NCBI GenBank assembly: GCA_019744975.1
Contig: JAIETP010000014.1
Span: 186,001 to 250,000 of the forward strand
Reading direction: 5' to 3'
Source of the DNA: Burkholderiales bacterium
GTDB taxonomy: Bacteria > Pseudomonadota > Gammaproteobacteria > Burkholderiales > SG8-41
DNA length: 64,000 nt
In this document: one piece after another, positions 34,984-46,597 of the stretch
How positions within the stretch are numbered: the stretch's first letter is position 1
Layout: each line of letters starts with the position of its first letter
Program-made: the position numbers and the translations under genes
Notes under the pieces: generated by a model
Seen by the model: only the letters and a program-made list of their open reading frames with translations
Told to the model about the DNA's origin: nothing
The model's database searches: none

Positions 34984-35934
34984 ATGTCCGTTTTCACCAC
35001 GGTAAGCCCTGAGGACCTGCGCCACTGGCTGCAGGATTACGCCGTCGGCGAACTGCAGGACCTGCGCGGCATTGCCGCAGGCATCGAAAACACAAACTAT
35101 TTCGTCACCACCGGCACAGGTCGTTATGTGCTGACGCTGTTCGAGAAACTGACGGCGCGGGAGCTGCCCTTCTACCTGAACCTGATGGCACACCTCGCCG
35201 AACGCGGTGTGCCCAGCGCACATCCGGTCGCGAACCGCAGCGGCCATTACCTCGGCACGCTCAAAGGCAAACCTGCCGCGCTGGTCGCGCGTCTCGACGG
35301 CAGTGATGTCTCCAAACCAACGGCTGCGCAATGCGGCGCGGTCGGCGCCGTGCTGGCGCGCCTGCATCTGGCCGGCGGATCGTACCCGGTCACCATGAAC
35401 AATCCGCGCGGACCGAAGTGGTGGACCGGCGTGTTGCCGGACATCCTGCCCTTCCTGCCGGCGCCCGAAGCCGGGCTGCTGCAGGATGAAGTGCGTTTCC
35501 AGTCGCAATACCGTTTTTCGAACCTGCCCCGCGGCACAATCCACGCCGACCTCTTTCGCGACAACGTGCTGTTCGCGGGCGGGCGTGTCGCCGGGGTCAT
35601 CGATTTTTATTTCGCCTGCACCGACGTGCTGCTCTACGACATCGCCATCACCGTCAACGACTGGTGTATCAACGCCGATGGTGTACTGGATACTGCACGC
35701 ACCCGCGCCCTGCTTGATGCCTATGCGGCAGTACGCCCTTACACCGCGGTTGAGCGCGGCGCCTGGCCGGTGATGCTGCGCGCCGCCGCACTGCGCTTCT
35801 GGGTGTCGCGGCTCTACGATTTTCATCTGCCGCGTGCCGGCGAACTGACCCATGCCAAGGACCCGGGCCACTTCCGCCGCATCCTTGAGCTGCGCATACA
35901 GCAAGAAGACATGCTGCCCGTACTGACGGGCTGA
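34984..35934 (+). CDS. thrB: Homoserine kinase ThrB (APH-fold type)
   Basis: This 316-residue kinase of the aminoglycoside-phosphotransferase fold has the N-terminal GIAAGIENTNYFV nucleotide loop, the catalytic loop GTIHADLFRDNVLF and the metal-binding VIDFYFACTDVLLYDIA. It phosphorylates homoserine in threonine synthesis. This form is distinct from the GHMP-type ThrB of E. coli and is common in betaproteobacteria. The polA-DUF2782-thrB-BPSS1780 order supports the call. Confidence 0.93.
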   Translation: MSVFTTVSPEDLRHWLQDYAVGELQDLRGIAAGIENTNYFVTTGTGRYVLTLFEKLTARELPFYLNLMAHLAERGVPSAHPVANRSGHYLGTLKGKPAALVARLDGSDVSKPTAAQCGAVGAVLARLHLAGGSYPVTMNNPRGPKWWTGVLPDILPFLPAPEAGLLQDEVRFQSQYRFSNLPRGTIHADLFRDNVLFAGGRVAGVIDFYFACTDVLLYDIAITVNDWCINADGVLDTARTRALLDAYAAVRPYTAVERGAWPVMLRAAALRFWVSRLYDFHLPRAGELTHAKDPGHFRRILELRIQQEDMLPVLTG

Positions 35935-35980
35935 ACAACACGCGGGCCGCGCCTATAATCAGGGCAGGGAGGAAAACGGT

Positions 35981-36730
35981 ATGGAAATACGCACTGCAGC
36001 TGCCGGCCGGGGCTGGGAATGGATCGTTGAAGGATTCCGGATTTTCCGCAAACAACCGCTGACCTGGATCGCGCTGGTCATGGTCATGGTGGTGATCTGG
36101 CTGGTCTCCCTGGCCCTGCCGCTGTTCGGACCGCTGGCGATCCACCTGCTGTCGCCGGTATTTTTCGCCGGACTGATGCTCGCCTGCAAAACCACCGACG
36201 AAGACGGCGAACCCGAATTTGCGCAGTTGTTCGCCGCCTTCAAAACCCACGCCAGTCCGCTGATCACCGTCGGCGGCATTTATCTGGTCGGCAATATCGT
36301 TGCGGTCGGCATCGTATTCGCGGTTGCCGGTGGCACCGCACTGCCGGCCTTGCTGGGCAAAGCCGGCACCGACATTGAAACCATGCGTGTGGCCGTGCGC
36401 GGCCTGCTGCTGGGCATGGTCGTGGGCATGGCGGTATTCATCCCGGTATTGATGGCGGTCTGGTTCGCGCCGCTGCTGATCGTGTTTCACAACAGACCGC
36501 CGGTTGAAGCGATGAAAATGTCCTACACCGCCAGCCTGCGCAACACCCTGCCGCTGCTGGTTTACGGTGTCGCCGCGCTGGTGCTGGGCATCATTGCATC
36601 GATCCCGCTGATGCTCGGCCTGATCGTGCTGCTGCCGGTGCTGGTGTGTTCGATCTACGCGAGTTACAAGGATATTTTCCCGGCGGCAGCTGTGGCGCCG
36701 GTTCCGGCGTCGGAAACGCCGAATCCGTAA
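35981..36730 (+). CDS. BPSS1780 family membrane protein
   Basis: This 249-residue polytopic membrane protein starts with EIRTAAAGRGWEWIVEGFRIFRKQP, then has about six transmembrane segments and an acidic loop (TTDEDGEPEFAQLFAAFK). The C-terminal tail is Ala/Pro-rich. The family is named from a Burkholderia gene and its function is unknown. It lies 46 bases after thrB and ends in the AT-rich repeat copy 2, tail to tail with uvrD. Confidence 0.87.
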   Translation: MEIRTAAAGRGWEWIVEGFRIFRKQPLTWIALVMVMVVIWLVSLALPLFGPLAIHLLSPVFFAGLMLACKTTDEDGEPEFAQLFAAFKTHASPLITVGGIYLVGNIVAVGIVFAVAGGTALPALLGKAGTDIETMRVAVRGLLLGMVVGMAVFIPVLMAVWFAPLLIVFHNRPPVEAMKMSYTASLRNTLPLLVYGVAALVLGIIASIPLMLGLIVLLPVLVCSIYASYKDIFPAAAVAPVPASETPNP

Positions 36731-36770
36731 AAATTATTGTAAGTATTTGATTTAATTGATATTTTTCATG
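36729..36770. repeat. AT-rich dispersed motif, copy 2
   Basis: AAAAATTATTGTAAGTATTT, then GATTTAATTGATATTTTTCATG, fills the gap between the convergent BPSS1780 gene and uvrD and overlaps the uvrD stop. It nearly repeats 2776-2816. A T-rich run on both sides could help terminate transcription, though no GC hairpin is present. Confidence 0.6.
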
Positions 36771-38988
36771 CGGGCGTCAGTTTCGCGTATTCGAGCATCA
36801 GCCACTTCAGGCCCGAGTCGCGGAAATTCACCTGCACCCGCGCATCGTTGCCGCCACCCTCGGCGTTGACGATCACGCCGGCGCCGAACTTGGCGTGGGT
36901 CACCGCCTGGCCGATGCGCCATGGCGAATTCGGCGAGAACATCGCCGGTGCAGTGGAAACACCACGAGTCCCGGCACGCGCCGGACCGTAAGACGGCGAC
37001 AACTGGCGCGCATAGGCAGAATTTGAAGTCGGCGCCTGCCGCACATGGTTCACACGCTGCAGCAGTGCTTCCGGCAATTCCTGGAAAAACCGCGACGGCA
37101 CGTTGTAACGCGTCTGGCCGTGCAACATGCGGCTTTGCGCCAATAACAAATAAAGCCGGCGCCGCGCCCTTGTCAGCGCGACATACATCAGGCGGCGTTC
37201 TTCCTCGACACCGTCGCCCTCGGTCATGCTGTTTTCGTGCGGAAATAAACCTTCTTCCAGCCCGGTGACAAACACCGCGTGAAATTCCAGACCCTTCGCC
37301 GAATGTACCGTCATCAGTTGTAAAGCATCGGCCCCGGCAAGCGCCTGGTGTTCGCCGGCTTCCAGCGCGGCATGCGCGAGGAAGGCGGTCAATTCATCCA
37401 TCTCTTCTTCTACGGGCGCGCCTTCCGCCGGCACCCAGGTCGCGCGTTCATCGACAAACACCGCGGCGGCATTGATCAATTCATCCAGATTCTCGATGCG
37501 ATCCGCGCCTTCCTTCTCGTTGCGGTAATACGCCTTCAGCCCGCTGTGTTCGACGACATGGCCGATCACTTCCGGCAAGGGCAGGCCGGCGGTGGCGCTG
37601 CGCATGGCTTCAATCAATTTCACAAAAGCAGCGATGCTGCTCGCAGCCTTGCCGGACAACGTGTTGGCACAGGCTGCCGCCCACAAGCTCATGCCCGCTT
37701 CCTTGGCCATGCCCTGCAATTGTTCCAGGCTGCGATTGCCGATGCCGCGCGTCGGAAAATTGATGATGCGCAGCAAGGCGCCGTCGTCTTCCTGATTCGC
37801 GACCAGCCGCAGGTAAGCCAGCGCGTGTTTGATTTCCTGGCGCTCGAAAAAGCGCAGGCCGCCATAGACCCGGTACGGCATGCCGGCCGTGAACAGCGCA
37901 TGTTCGATGACCCGCGACTGTGCGTTGGAGCGATAAAGAATCGCGATGTCGGCAAGCGGAGTGCCTTCGTTGCGCAGGCTGCGCACTTCATCAACGACGT
38001 AGGCGGCCTCCTCGAAATCAGTGGCGGCCTCGAACACCCGCAGCGGTTCGCCCTTGTCATCCGCCGTCCACAGGCTTTTACCGAGGCGCTTGCGGTTGTG
38101 TCCGATCAGCGCATTGGCAGCGTCGAGGATATTGCCGTGTGAGCGGTAGTTCTGTTCCAGCTTGATAACTTTTTCGACATGGAAATCACGCTGCAGATCC
38201 TGCATGTTCGCCGTCGTCGCGCCGCGCCAGCCATAAATCGACTGGTCATCGTCACCGACCGCGAATATCGCGTTGTGCTGCCCGGCCAGCAATTGCAGCC
38301 AGCGGTACTGCAGGCGGTTGGTGTCCTGGAATTCATCGACGAGAATATGGCGAAAACGGCCGGCATAGTGTTCACGCAGGTGATCGTTGCGAGCGAGCAA
38401 TTCATAGGAACGCAGCAGCAGTTCGGCGAAATCGACCACGCCTTCGCGCTGGCACTGGCGGTCGTATTCGGCGTAAAAATCGACCATGCGCCGCGAAAAA
38501 TCGTCATAGGGCTCGACCTTGTCGGCACGTTTGCCCTCTTCCTTCTGCGCCGCGATGAACCACTGCGCCTGACGCGGCGGATAACGCTCTTCATCGATGT
38601 TCAAGGCCCGCATCAGCCGTTTGACCAGCGCGAGTTGATCCTGCGAGTCGAGGATCTGGAACATCTGCGGCAAACCGGCTTCGCGGTAATGCGCGCGCAG
38701 CATGCGGTTGCACAGGCCGTGGAAGGTGCCGACCCACATGCCGCGGGTGTTGATCGGCAGCATCGCCGACAGCCGCGTCATCATTTCCTTCGCCGCCTTG
38801 TTGGTGAAAGTCACGGCGAGCAGGCTCATCGGACTGATCTGCCCGGTCTGGATCAGCCAGGCCATACGCGTGGTCAGCACGCGGGTCTTGCCGCTGCCGG
38901 CGCCGGCGAGAATCAGCGCGGACTGGTGCGGCAGGGTTACGGCTTCAAGTTGCTCGTCGTTGAGGCCGGAGAGAAAGGCGGGGGTCAT
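36766..38988 (-). CDS. uvrD: DNA helicase II UvrD
   Basis: This 740-residue SF1A helicase has the Q-motif LNDEQLEAV, Walker A AGAGSGKT (28-35), motif Ia TFTNKAAKEM, motif II DEFQDTN, motif III DDDQSIYGWRGA, motif IV QNYRS, motif V TVHSAKGLEF and motif VI VALTRARRRLYL. It acts in nucleotide-excision and mismatch repair. I chose ATG 38988; a TTG seven codons upstream also opens the frame. The C-terminal tail ends with a Tudor-like segment (GQAVTHAKFGAGVIVNAEG) common to UvrD. Confidence 0.96.
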   Translation of the reverse strand: MTPAFLSGLNDEQLEAVTLPHQSALILAGAGSGKTRVLTTRMAWLIQTGQISPMSLLAVTFTNKAAKEMMTRLSAMLPINTRGMWVGTFHGLCNRMLRAHYREAGLPQMFQILDSQDQLALVKRLMRALNIDEERYPPRQAQWFIAAQKEEGKRADKVEPYDDFSRRMVDFYAEYDRQCQREGVVDFAELLLRSYELLARNDHLREHYAGRFRHILVDEFQDTNRLQYRWLQLLAGQHNAIFAVGDDDQSIYGWRGATTANMQDLQRDFHVEKVIKLEQNYRSHGNILDAANALIGHNRKRLGKSLWTADDKGEPLRVFEAATDFEEAAYVVDEVRSLRNEGTPLADIAILYRSNAQSRVIEHALFTAGMPYRVYGGLRFFERQEIKHALAYLRLVANQEDDGALLRIINFPTRGIGNRSLEQLQGMAKEAGMSLWAAACANTLSGKAASSIAAFVKLIEAMRSATAGLPLPEVIGHVVEHSGLKAYYRNEKEGADRIENLDELINAAAVFVDERATWVPAEGAPVEEEMDELTAFLAHAALEAGEHQALAGADALQLMTVHSAKGLEFHAVFVTGLEEGLFPHENSMTEGDGVEEERRLMYVALTRARRRLYLLLAQSRMLHGQTRYNVPSRFFQELPEALLQRVNHVRQAPTSNSAYARQLSPSYGPARAGTRGVSTAPAMFSPNSPWRIGQAVTHAKFGAGVIVNAEGGGNDARVQVNFRDSGLKWLMLEYAKLTPA

Positions 38989-39039
38989 TGCGCGCTGCGG
39001 ATTGGACAACCCGGATTATACGCGGCGCACCCCACGCCA

Positions 39040-39927
39040 TCAGCCTTCTGTCGGGTAACCGGCCTTGCGCAAGGCAGCCGCCATCTGCGCGGCATCCTCC
39101 GCGCTGCCGAGTCCGATGACATCCACGGCATAACGCAGGCCGCCATCGGCACCGCCGTTTGCACGGTATGCGCGCACGCGCGCCGGATAACCTTCCGAAC
39201 GCAACTTGCCGGAGAGTGCCGCCGCAGCGCCCTCGTCAGCCACGGCTGCGAGCGATACACGATGTTTGCCGCCGCGGCGGCTGGCGCCGCTGGCCGGAGC
39301 GATCTCGGTCTCGACCGCCCATTCCTGCAGTTGCGCCGCCGGCACAGGGGCCACCGGCTGGCGTTTGCCATCACGTCCGGCGATAAAAAACGACAGCGGA
39401 TCCTGCATGGTGAAAGCCTGGTCCTGGTGCTGCACATAGATGCGGCCTTCGATCAGGCACACCACGTCGCGCTCATTCGAGGATTTGCCCCAGACATCGG
39501 TGCCGCGGATACCCGCGGTGACGGTGGTGATGCGGATGTTCAGGTCACGGCTGGCGCGCGGTGAACCGAACACCCGCGTCGTGAAGCGGAAGGCGCCCTG
39601 CACCACATCGAGCGCACCGCTGACCACCCGCCCGGCAGCACCACCCTTGTCGGACAGGCGGTCGACACCAAGGCTGGCGTTCTCCCCGAGTTTGACGGCA
39701 CTGCCCTCGGCCATGCGCAGCAGCGCCCGCGCGCCGCTGCCGGTCAGTACGCGATCACCGTCGCGCAGCACCGCGCCCGGCACCAGCGGTTCGCGGGCCC
39801 CGCCGGCATGTTCGACCCAGGCCGGACTGACCACCGCCTCGACGGTCAGCGTGCGCGCGCCGACCACCGCGGCGGCGAACATCAAAAGCACTGAAAAAAT
39901 TACTGACAACAGGCTGCGCATCATCAT
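39040..39927 (-). CDS. FecR domain protein with C-terminal SPOR domain
   Basis: This 295-residue exported protein has a signal peptide (LLSVIFSVLLMFAAAVVGA), a FecR-like beta domain (about 30-170, including AVLRDGDRVLTGSGARALLRMAEGS and TVTAGIRGTDVWGK) and a C-terminal SPOR-like domain (about 215-295, KHRVSLAAVADEGAAAAL ... ALRKAGYPTEG). SPOR domains bind denuded glycan at division sites, and FecR domains of this kind occur in surface or sensing proteins. ATG 39927 is preceded by GGAGAG. No sigma/FecA genes are adjacent, so iron signalling is unlikely. Confidence 0.82.
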   Translation of the reverse strand: MMMRSLLSVIFSVLLMFAAAVVGARTLTVEAVVSPAWVEHAGGAREPLVPGAVLRDGDRVLTGSGARALLRMAEGSAVKLGENASLGVDRLSDKGGAAGRVVSGALDVVQGAFRFTTRVFGSPRASRDLNIRITTVTAGIRGTDVWGKSSNERDVVCLIEGRIYVQHQDQAFTMQDPLSFFIAGRDGKRQPVAPVPAAQLQEWAVETEIAPASGASRRGGKHRVSLAAVADEGAAAALSGKLRSEGYPARVRAYRANGGADGGLRYAVDVIGLGSAEDAAQMAAALRKAGYPTEG

Positions 39928-39986
39928 CGATCTCTCCAGTTGCCCGGCCTCATGCAGGCCGGGGTTACACACGGAACCGTTTATAA

Positions 39987-42828
<2,842 letters not shown>

Positions 42829-42830
<2 letters not shown>

Positions 42831-42881
42831 GCGTGATGATCTGAACGTAATGAAATGAACGTGATAAGCTGAACCGCGATG
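42829..42881. repeat. 14-bp tandem repeat spanning the leuS-lptE junction
   Basis: Four units of exactly 14 bp follow each other from the leuS stop to the lptE start: GAGCGTGATGATCT, GAACGTAATGAAAT, GAACGTGATAAGCT and the partial GAACCGCGATG. The lptE ATG is the end of the last unit. Confidence 0.75.
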
Positions 42882-43397
42882 AAAACGCTGCTTGCAATGT
42901 TGTGCACACTGCTGGCTTCCAGCCTGATTTCCGGCTGCGGTTTCCAGCTGCGCGGCGCGGCCAACCTGCCCTTTGATACGCTGTACGTGCAGGCGCCCGT
43001 GGCTTCGCAGTTCGCCCAGCAGTTCAGGCGCGTGGTTGCCGCGGGCAGCGCCACCAAAATCGTCGATGATCCAAAATCCGCTGCGGCAACCCTGGTGCTG
43101 GTCCAGGAGTTGCGCGAAAAAAGCATCCTGTCGCTGTCCGGCGCCGGACGGGTGAGTGAGTTCCAATTGCGTTACAGGATGTCGTACCGGCTGCTCGACA
43201 AAAACGCGATGGAGACCATTCCGGTATCGGAAATCGTACTGTCACGCGATTTCTCGTTCAACGACCAGAATACGCTGTCCAAGGAATCGGAAGAGGCCCT
43301 GCTCTTCCGCGACATGCAGAGCGACGCCGTGCAGCAACTGGTGCGACGCTTGCAGGCGGCGCGTCTCCCGCCGCAGGCCGCCAAACCGCTGTCGTAA
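42879..43397 (+). CDS. lptE: LPS-assembly lipoprotein LptE
   Basis: This 172-residue protein has a lipoprotein signal peptide with the lipobox LISGC (Cys about residue 20), then GFQLRGAANLPFDTLYV, the conserved LptE N-terminus. It forms the outer-membrane LPS translocon with LptD. The position leuS-lptE-holA is conserved. Its 5' leader is made entirely of a 14-bp tandem repeat, which leaves no clear Shine-Dalgarno; translation may depend on ribosomes leaving leuS. Confidence 0.94.
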   Translation: MKTLLAMLCTLLASSLISGCGFQLRGAANLPFDTLYVQAPVASQFAQQFRRVVAAGSATKIVDDPKSAAATLVLVQELREKSILSLSGAGRVSEFQLRYRMSYRLLDKNAMETIPVSEIVLSRDFSFNDQNTLSKESEEALLFRDMQSDAVQQLVRRLQAARLPPQAAKPLS

Positions 43398-43452
43398 AAA
43401 CCGATTACTGTGATTGCTGTAAGCCAGCGCGTTCTGTAGGATACGCGCACCG

Positions 43453-44535
43453 ATGCGCCTGCCTTCCGAACAACTCGCGAGCCACCTCGCGCGGGACCTC
43501 AAACCGCTGTACACGGTATTCGGCAACGAACCCCTGCTCGCACTCGAGGCCAGCGACCGCATCCGCGCCAAGGCGCGCGCCGAAGGTTACACCGAGCGCG
43601 AAGTGCTGACGGTCGATTCCGGCTTCAAATGGAACCAGCTGGCGCTCGCCGGCAATTCACAATCGCTGTTCGCCTCGCGCAAGCTGCTGGAACTGCGCAT
43701 CCCCACCGGAAAACCCGGCAAGGAAGGCGGTGAAGCACTGCAAAAATACTGCGAGTCGCTGCCGCCGGACACCATCACCCTGATTTACGTCTCCGAGCTC
43801 GACTGGCGTGGCCAGAAGGCGGCCTGGTTCGAAGCGCTGGAACGCAGCGGCGTTGCGGTTGAAGCCAAAGCGGTATTGCGCCGCGCCCTGCCGCAATGGA
43901 TCGCCGGCCGATTGAAGGAACAGCAGCAGGACGCCGATGCCGCAACTTTGGATTTCATCGCCGATCGCGTCGAAGGTAATTTGATGGCGGCGCATCAGGA
44001 AGTGCAAAAACTGGCACTGCTGTTCCCTGCCGGCCCGATCAGCTTTGATCAGGTCAACGCCTCGGTGCTGGACGTGGCGCGTTACGACGTGTTCAACCTC
44101 GGTGAAATCATGCTCGAAGGCGATCCGCTGCGCGTCGCCCGCGTATTGGACGGTCTGCAGGGCGAAGGCACGGCAGCACCCCTGGTGCTGTGGGCCTTCA
44201 CCGAAGAAATCCGCGCCATCGGCAAAGTCCTCGCCGGCGTCAACACCGGCAAACCGGCATCGATGATGCTGCGCGAAGCCCGCATCTGGGGCCCGTCACA
44301 CCAGAGCGCGATGCAGAACAACCTCAAACGTTTCACGCTGGGACAGGTCACCGAAGCCCTGCGCCACGCCGCGGTCATCGACCGCATGGTCAAGGGTCTG
44401 GTGCGTGGCGACACCTGGAATGAACTGCTGCAGCTTGCGTTGCGGTTTGCGCGGAATAACCCTGGCACCGTTAAGGCGCAACCTGGAAGACGGGTTGTGC
44501 CTGCGGCGTTTGCAGCGCACCCCGCACTGTTTTAG
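43453..44535 (+). CDS. holA: DNA polymerase III subunit delta
   Basis: This 360-residue clamp-loader subunit has the N-terminal LYTVFGNEPLLALEASDRIR segment, TLIYVSELDWRGQK, and the C-terminal helical collar with ADRVEGNLMAAHQEVQKLALL and DVARYDVFNLGEIMLEGD. It opens the beta clamp for loading. Length is typical. The C-terminal Arg/Ala tail runs to within two bases of convergent higA. Confidence 0.93.
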   Translation: MRLPSEQLASHLARDLKPLYTVFGNEPLLALEASDRIRAKARAEGYTEREVLTVDSGFKWNQLALAGNSQSLFASRKLLELRIPTGKPGKEGGEALQKYCESLPPDTITLIYVSELDWRGQKAAWFEALERSGVAVEAKAVLRRALPQWIAGRLKEQQQDADAATLDFIADRVEGNLMAAHQEVQKLALLFPAGPISFDQVNASVLDVARYDVFNLGEIMLEGDPLRVARVLDGLQGEGTAAPLVLWAFTEEIRAIGKVLAGVNTGKPASMMLREARIWGPSHQSAMQNNLKRFTLGQVTEALRHAAVIDRMVKGLVRGDTWNELLQLALRFARNNPGTVKAQPGRRVVPAAFAAHPALF

Positions 44536-44537
44536 TT

Positions 44538-44843
44538 TCAGCCTTCGCTCGCGTGCATCCGCACGCGCGGCTCCACCTTGAGCCAGGTCGTGCGTTTCGC
44601 CACACGCAAATCGTAATCAGCTTGCAGGCCCAGCCAGGTTTCCGGGGAAACGCGGAAGTACTTGCCCAGCCGTAGCGCGGTGTCGGCCGTGATCGAACGT
44701 TTGCCGTTGACGATATCGCTGATGCGATTGGGCGGCACTGCGATCTCGCGCGCCAGCGCATTGATGCTCACTCCCAGTGGCTTCATGAATTCCTCGTACA
44801 AAATCTCTCCCGGCGGAATCGGGTCAAGCTGTTTGGCTGCCAT
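44538..44843 (-). CDS. higA: HigA-family antitoxin
   Basis: This 101-residue protein has PIPPGEILYEEFMKPLGVSINALAREIAVPPNRISDIVNGKRSITADTALRLGKYF-type sequence, an XRE helix-turn-helix (about 25-75) of the HigA/VapI type. It would neutralise HigB and repress the pair through DNA binding. ATG 44843 lies eight bases after the higB stop, and toxin-first order is normal for higBA. The pair lies between holA and proA, which are usually adjacent. Confidence 0.9.
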   Translation of the reverse strand: MAAKQLDPIPPGEILYEEFMKPLGVSINALAREIAVPPNRISDIVNGKRSITADTALRLGKYFRVSPETWLGLQADYDLRVAKRTTWLKVEPRVRMHASEG

Positions 44844-44851
44844 GGCATCTC

Positions 44852-45133
44852 CTATGCGTGGTAATCCACGATTTCGACCTCGTAAGCATGTCCATCCGAC
44901 CAGCGGAAACAGATTCGCCACTGGTCGTTGATGCGAATGCTGTGCTGGCCCTTGCGATCGCCCTTGAGCGCCTCCAGCCGGTTACCGGGCGGCACCATCA
45001 GATCCCGAAGCACACGCGCCTGGGCAAGGTATAAAAGCTTGCGGCGGGCCTGTCGCTCAATGGCCCTGAAGCGGACCACCTGCCGGTCGTTGAACAGCGC
45101 TTCCGTTTCAGTCGAGCGAAAGGATTTGATCAC
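44852..45133 (-). CDS. higB: HigB-family mRNA interferase toxin
   Basis: This 93-residue RelE-fold toxin begins MIKSFRSTETEALFNDRQV and has the HigB core ARRKLLYLAQARVLRDLMVPPGNRLE and HSIRINDQWRICFRW. It would cut mRNA on the ribosome. The start codon is GTG (45133), chosen because it gives the family N-terminus. A palindromic operator candidate lies immediately upstream. The length and key Arg/Lys positions look intact. Confidence 0.9.
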   Translation of the reverse strand: MIKSFRSTETEALFNDRQVVRFRAIERQARRKLLYLAQARVLRDLMVPPGNRLEALKGDRKGQHSIRINDQWRICFRWSDGHAYEVEIVDYHA

Positions 45134-45142
45134 ACGCCAAGG

Positions 45143-45168
45143 GTATTACGTCACTCGTAATACGTCAA
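45143..45168 (-). promoter_or_regulatory. Operator/promoter of higBA
   Basis: GTATTACG-TCACT-CGTAATAC is a perfect 8-bp inverted repeat ten bases before the higB start. On the minus strand a TTGACG -35-like box (45168-45163) overlaps it, so HigA binding here would block transcription. Confidence 0.6.
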
Positions 45169-45274
45169 GCTAAAGGGCTGGCTCCGGCCGGGACGGCCAC
45201 CACCCGGCTCGGCATGCTGTGGCTGATGCCTCCACCGGCAAATACCCCACCCCCACCTGCTAGAATCTCTCCCC

Positions 45275-46531
45275 ATGGATGTCCAAACCTACATGCTCGG
45301 CATCGGCAAAGCCGCCCGCGCCGCATCGCGCGCGATGGCGGTCGCCGACAGCCATGCCAAAAACACCGCGCTGACCGCGATGGCGACCGCGATCGAACAC
45401 GCGGCGAAGGTGCTGCTGCACGAAAACGCGCGCGACCTTGAAGCTGCAAAAGTAAAAAACCTCGACGCTGCCGCCATTGACCGGCTGACGCTGACCCCGG
45501 CGCGCATCGCCGCGATGGCCGACGGCCTGCGCCAGATTGCAGCACTCCCCGATCCGGTCGGCGAGATCAGCGGTCTCAAGTATCGGCCCACCGGCATCCA
45601 GGTCGGGCAGATGCGTGTGCCGCTGGGTGTGGTCGGCATCATTTATGAGTCGCGGCCGAACGTGACCGCGGACGCGGCCGGGCTGTGCCTCAAATCCGGC
45701 AATGCGGCGATCCTGCGCGGCGGTTCGGAAGCGCTGCATTCGAATCAGGCGATTGCCGCCTGCGTACACGCGGGCCTCAAGGCCGCCGGCCTGCCGGAAA
45801 CCGCGGTGCAGGTGATAGCAACCACCGACCGCGCTGCCGTCGGCGAGTTGATCACCATGCACGAGTACGTCGACATCATCGTGCCGCGCGGCGGCAAGGG
45901 TTTGATCGAGCGGCTGATGCAGGAATCGCGCATCCCGATGATCAAGCACCTGCACGGCGTCTGCCATGTCTACATCGACGATGCAGCCGATTTCGACAAG
46001 GCGCTGCGCATCGCAGACAACGCAAAAACCCAGCGCCTCGGCACCTGCAACACCATGGAAACGCTGCTGGTGGCGCGCGGCATTGCCGACAAGATCCTGC
46101 CGCCGCTGTGCAAAATCTACGCCGACAAGAAGATTGAGCTGCGTGGCGATGACGCGGCGCGCAGGATCGTACCGGGCATGAAAGCCGCGACCGAAGACGA
46201 CTGGTACACCGAATATCTTGACGCGATATTGTCCATTCGCATCGTCGACGGGCTCGACGCGGCCATCGACCACATCACGCGTTACGGTTCGCAGCATACC
46301 GATGCCATCGTCACCGAAAACATCACGCGTGCACGGCGTTTCCTGCGCGAAGTCGATTCGAGTTCGGTGATGGTCAATGCATCAACGCGTTTTGCCGACG
46401 GTTATGAATACGGCCTCGGCGCTGAGATCGGCATTTCCACCGACAAGCTGCACGCGCGTGGTCCGGTGGGACTCGAAGGCCTGACCTCATTGAAATACGT
46501 GGTGATTGGCGACGGCCACATTCGCGTCTAG
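45275..46531 (+). CDS. proA: Gamma-glutamyl phosphate reductase
   Basis: This 418-residue aldehyde-dehydrogenase-fold enzyme reduces gamma-glutamyl phosphate in proline synthesis. It shows [19 protein letters not shown], the nucleotide-binding [13 protein letters not shown] and the catalytic Cys in [13 protein letters not shown], and ends with the family [14 protein letters not shown] segment. Length is typical. It is normally followed by nadD in betaproteobacteria; here the Wadjet-like operon starts 66 bases downstream. Confidence 0.96.
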   Translation: MDVQTYMLGIGKAARAASRAMAVADSHAKNTALTAMATAIEHAAKVLLHENARDLEAAKVKNLDAAAIDRLTLTPARIAAMADGLRQIAALPDPVGEISGLKYRPTGIQVGQMRVPLGVVGIIYESRPNVTADAAGLCLKSGNAAILRGGSEALHSNQAIAACVHAGLKAAGLPETAVQVIATTDRAAVGELITMHEYVDIIVPRGGKGLIERLMQESRIPMIKHLHGVCHVYIDDAADFDKALRIADNAKTQRLGTCNTMETLLVARGIADKILPPLCKIYADKKIELRGDDAARRIVPGMKAATEDDWYTEYLDAILSIRIVDGLDAAIDHITRYGSQHTDAIVTENITRARRFLREVDSSSVMVNASTRFADGYEYGLGAEIGISTDKLHARGPVGLEGLTSLKYVVIGDGHIRV

Positions 46532-46597
46532 TTAAAAATATCAATAAATACAATTAGATATACTATCTTTGCGTTAGCCCTCAAAACCCACTGACGC

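Noticed and set aside
36745-36762. FNR box in the AT-rich motif (TTGAT repeats)
   Set aside because: The two TTGAT words are direct repeats, while an FNR site needs TTGAT and ATCAA inverted.
38179-39564. 461-codon plus-strand frame opposite uvrD and the FecR gene
   Set aside because: Antisense to helicase motifs; no motif of its own.
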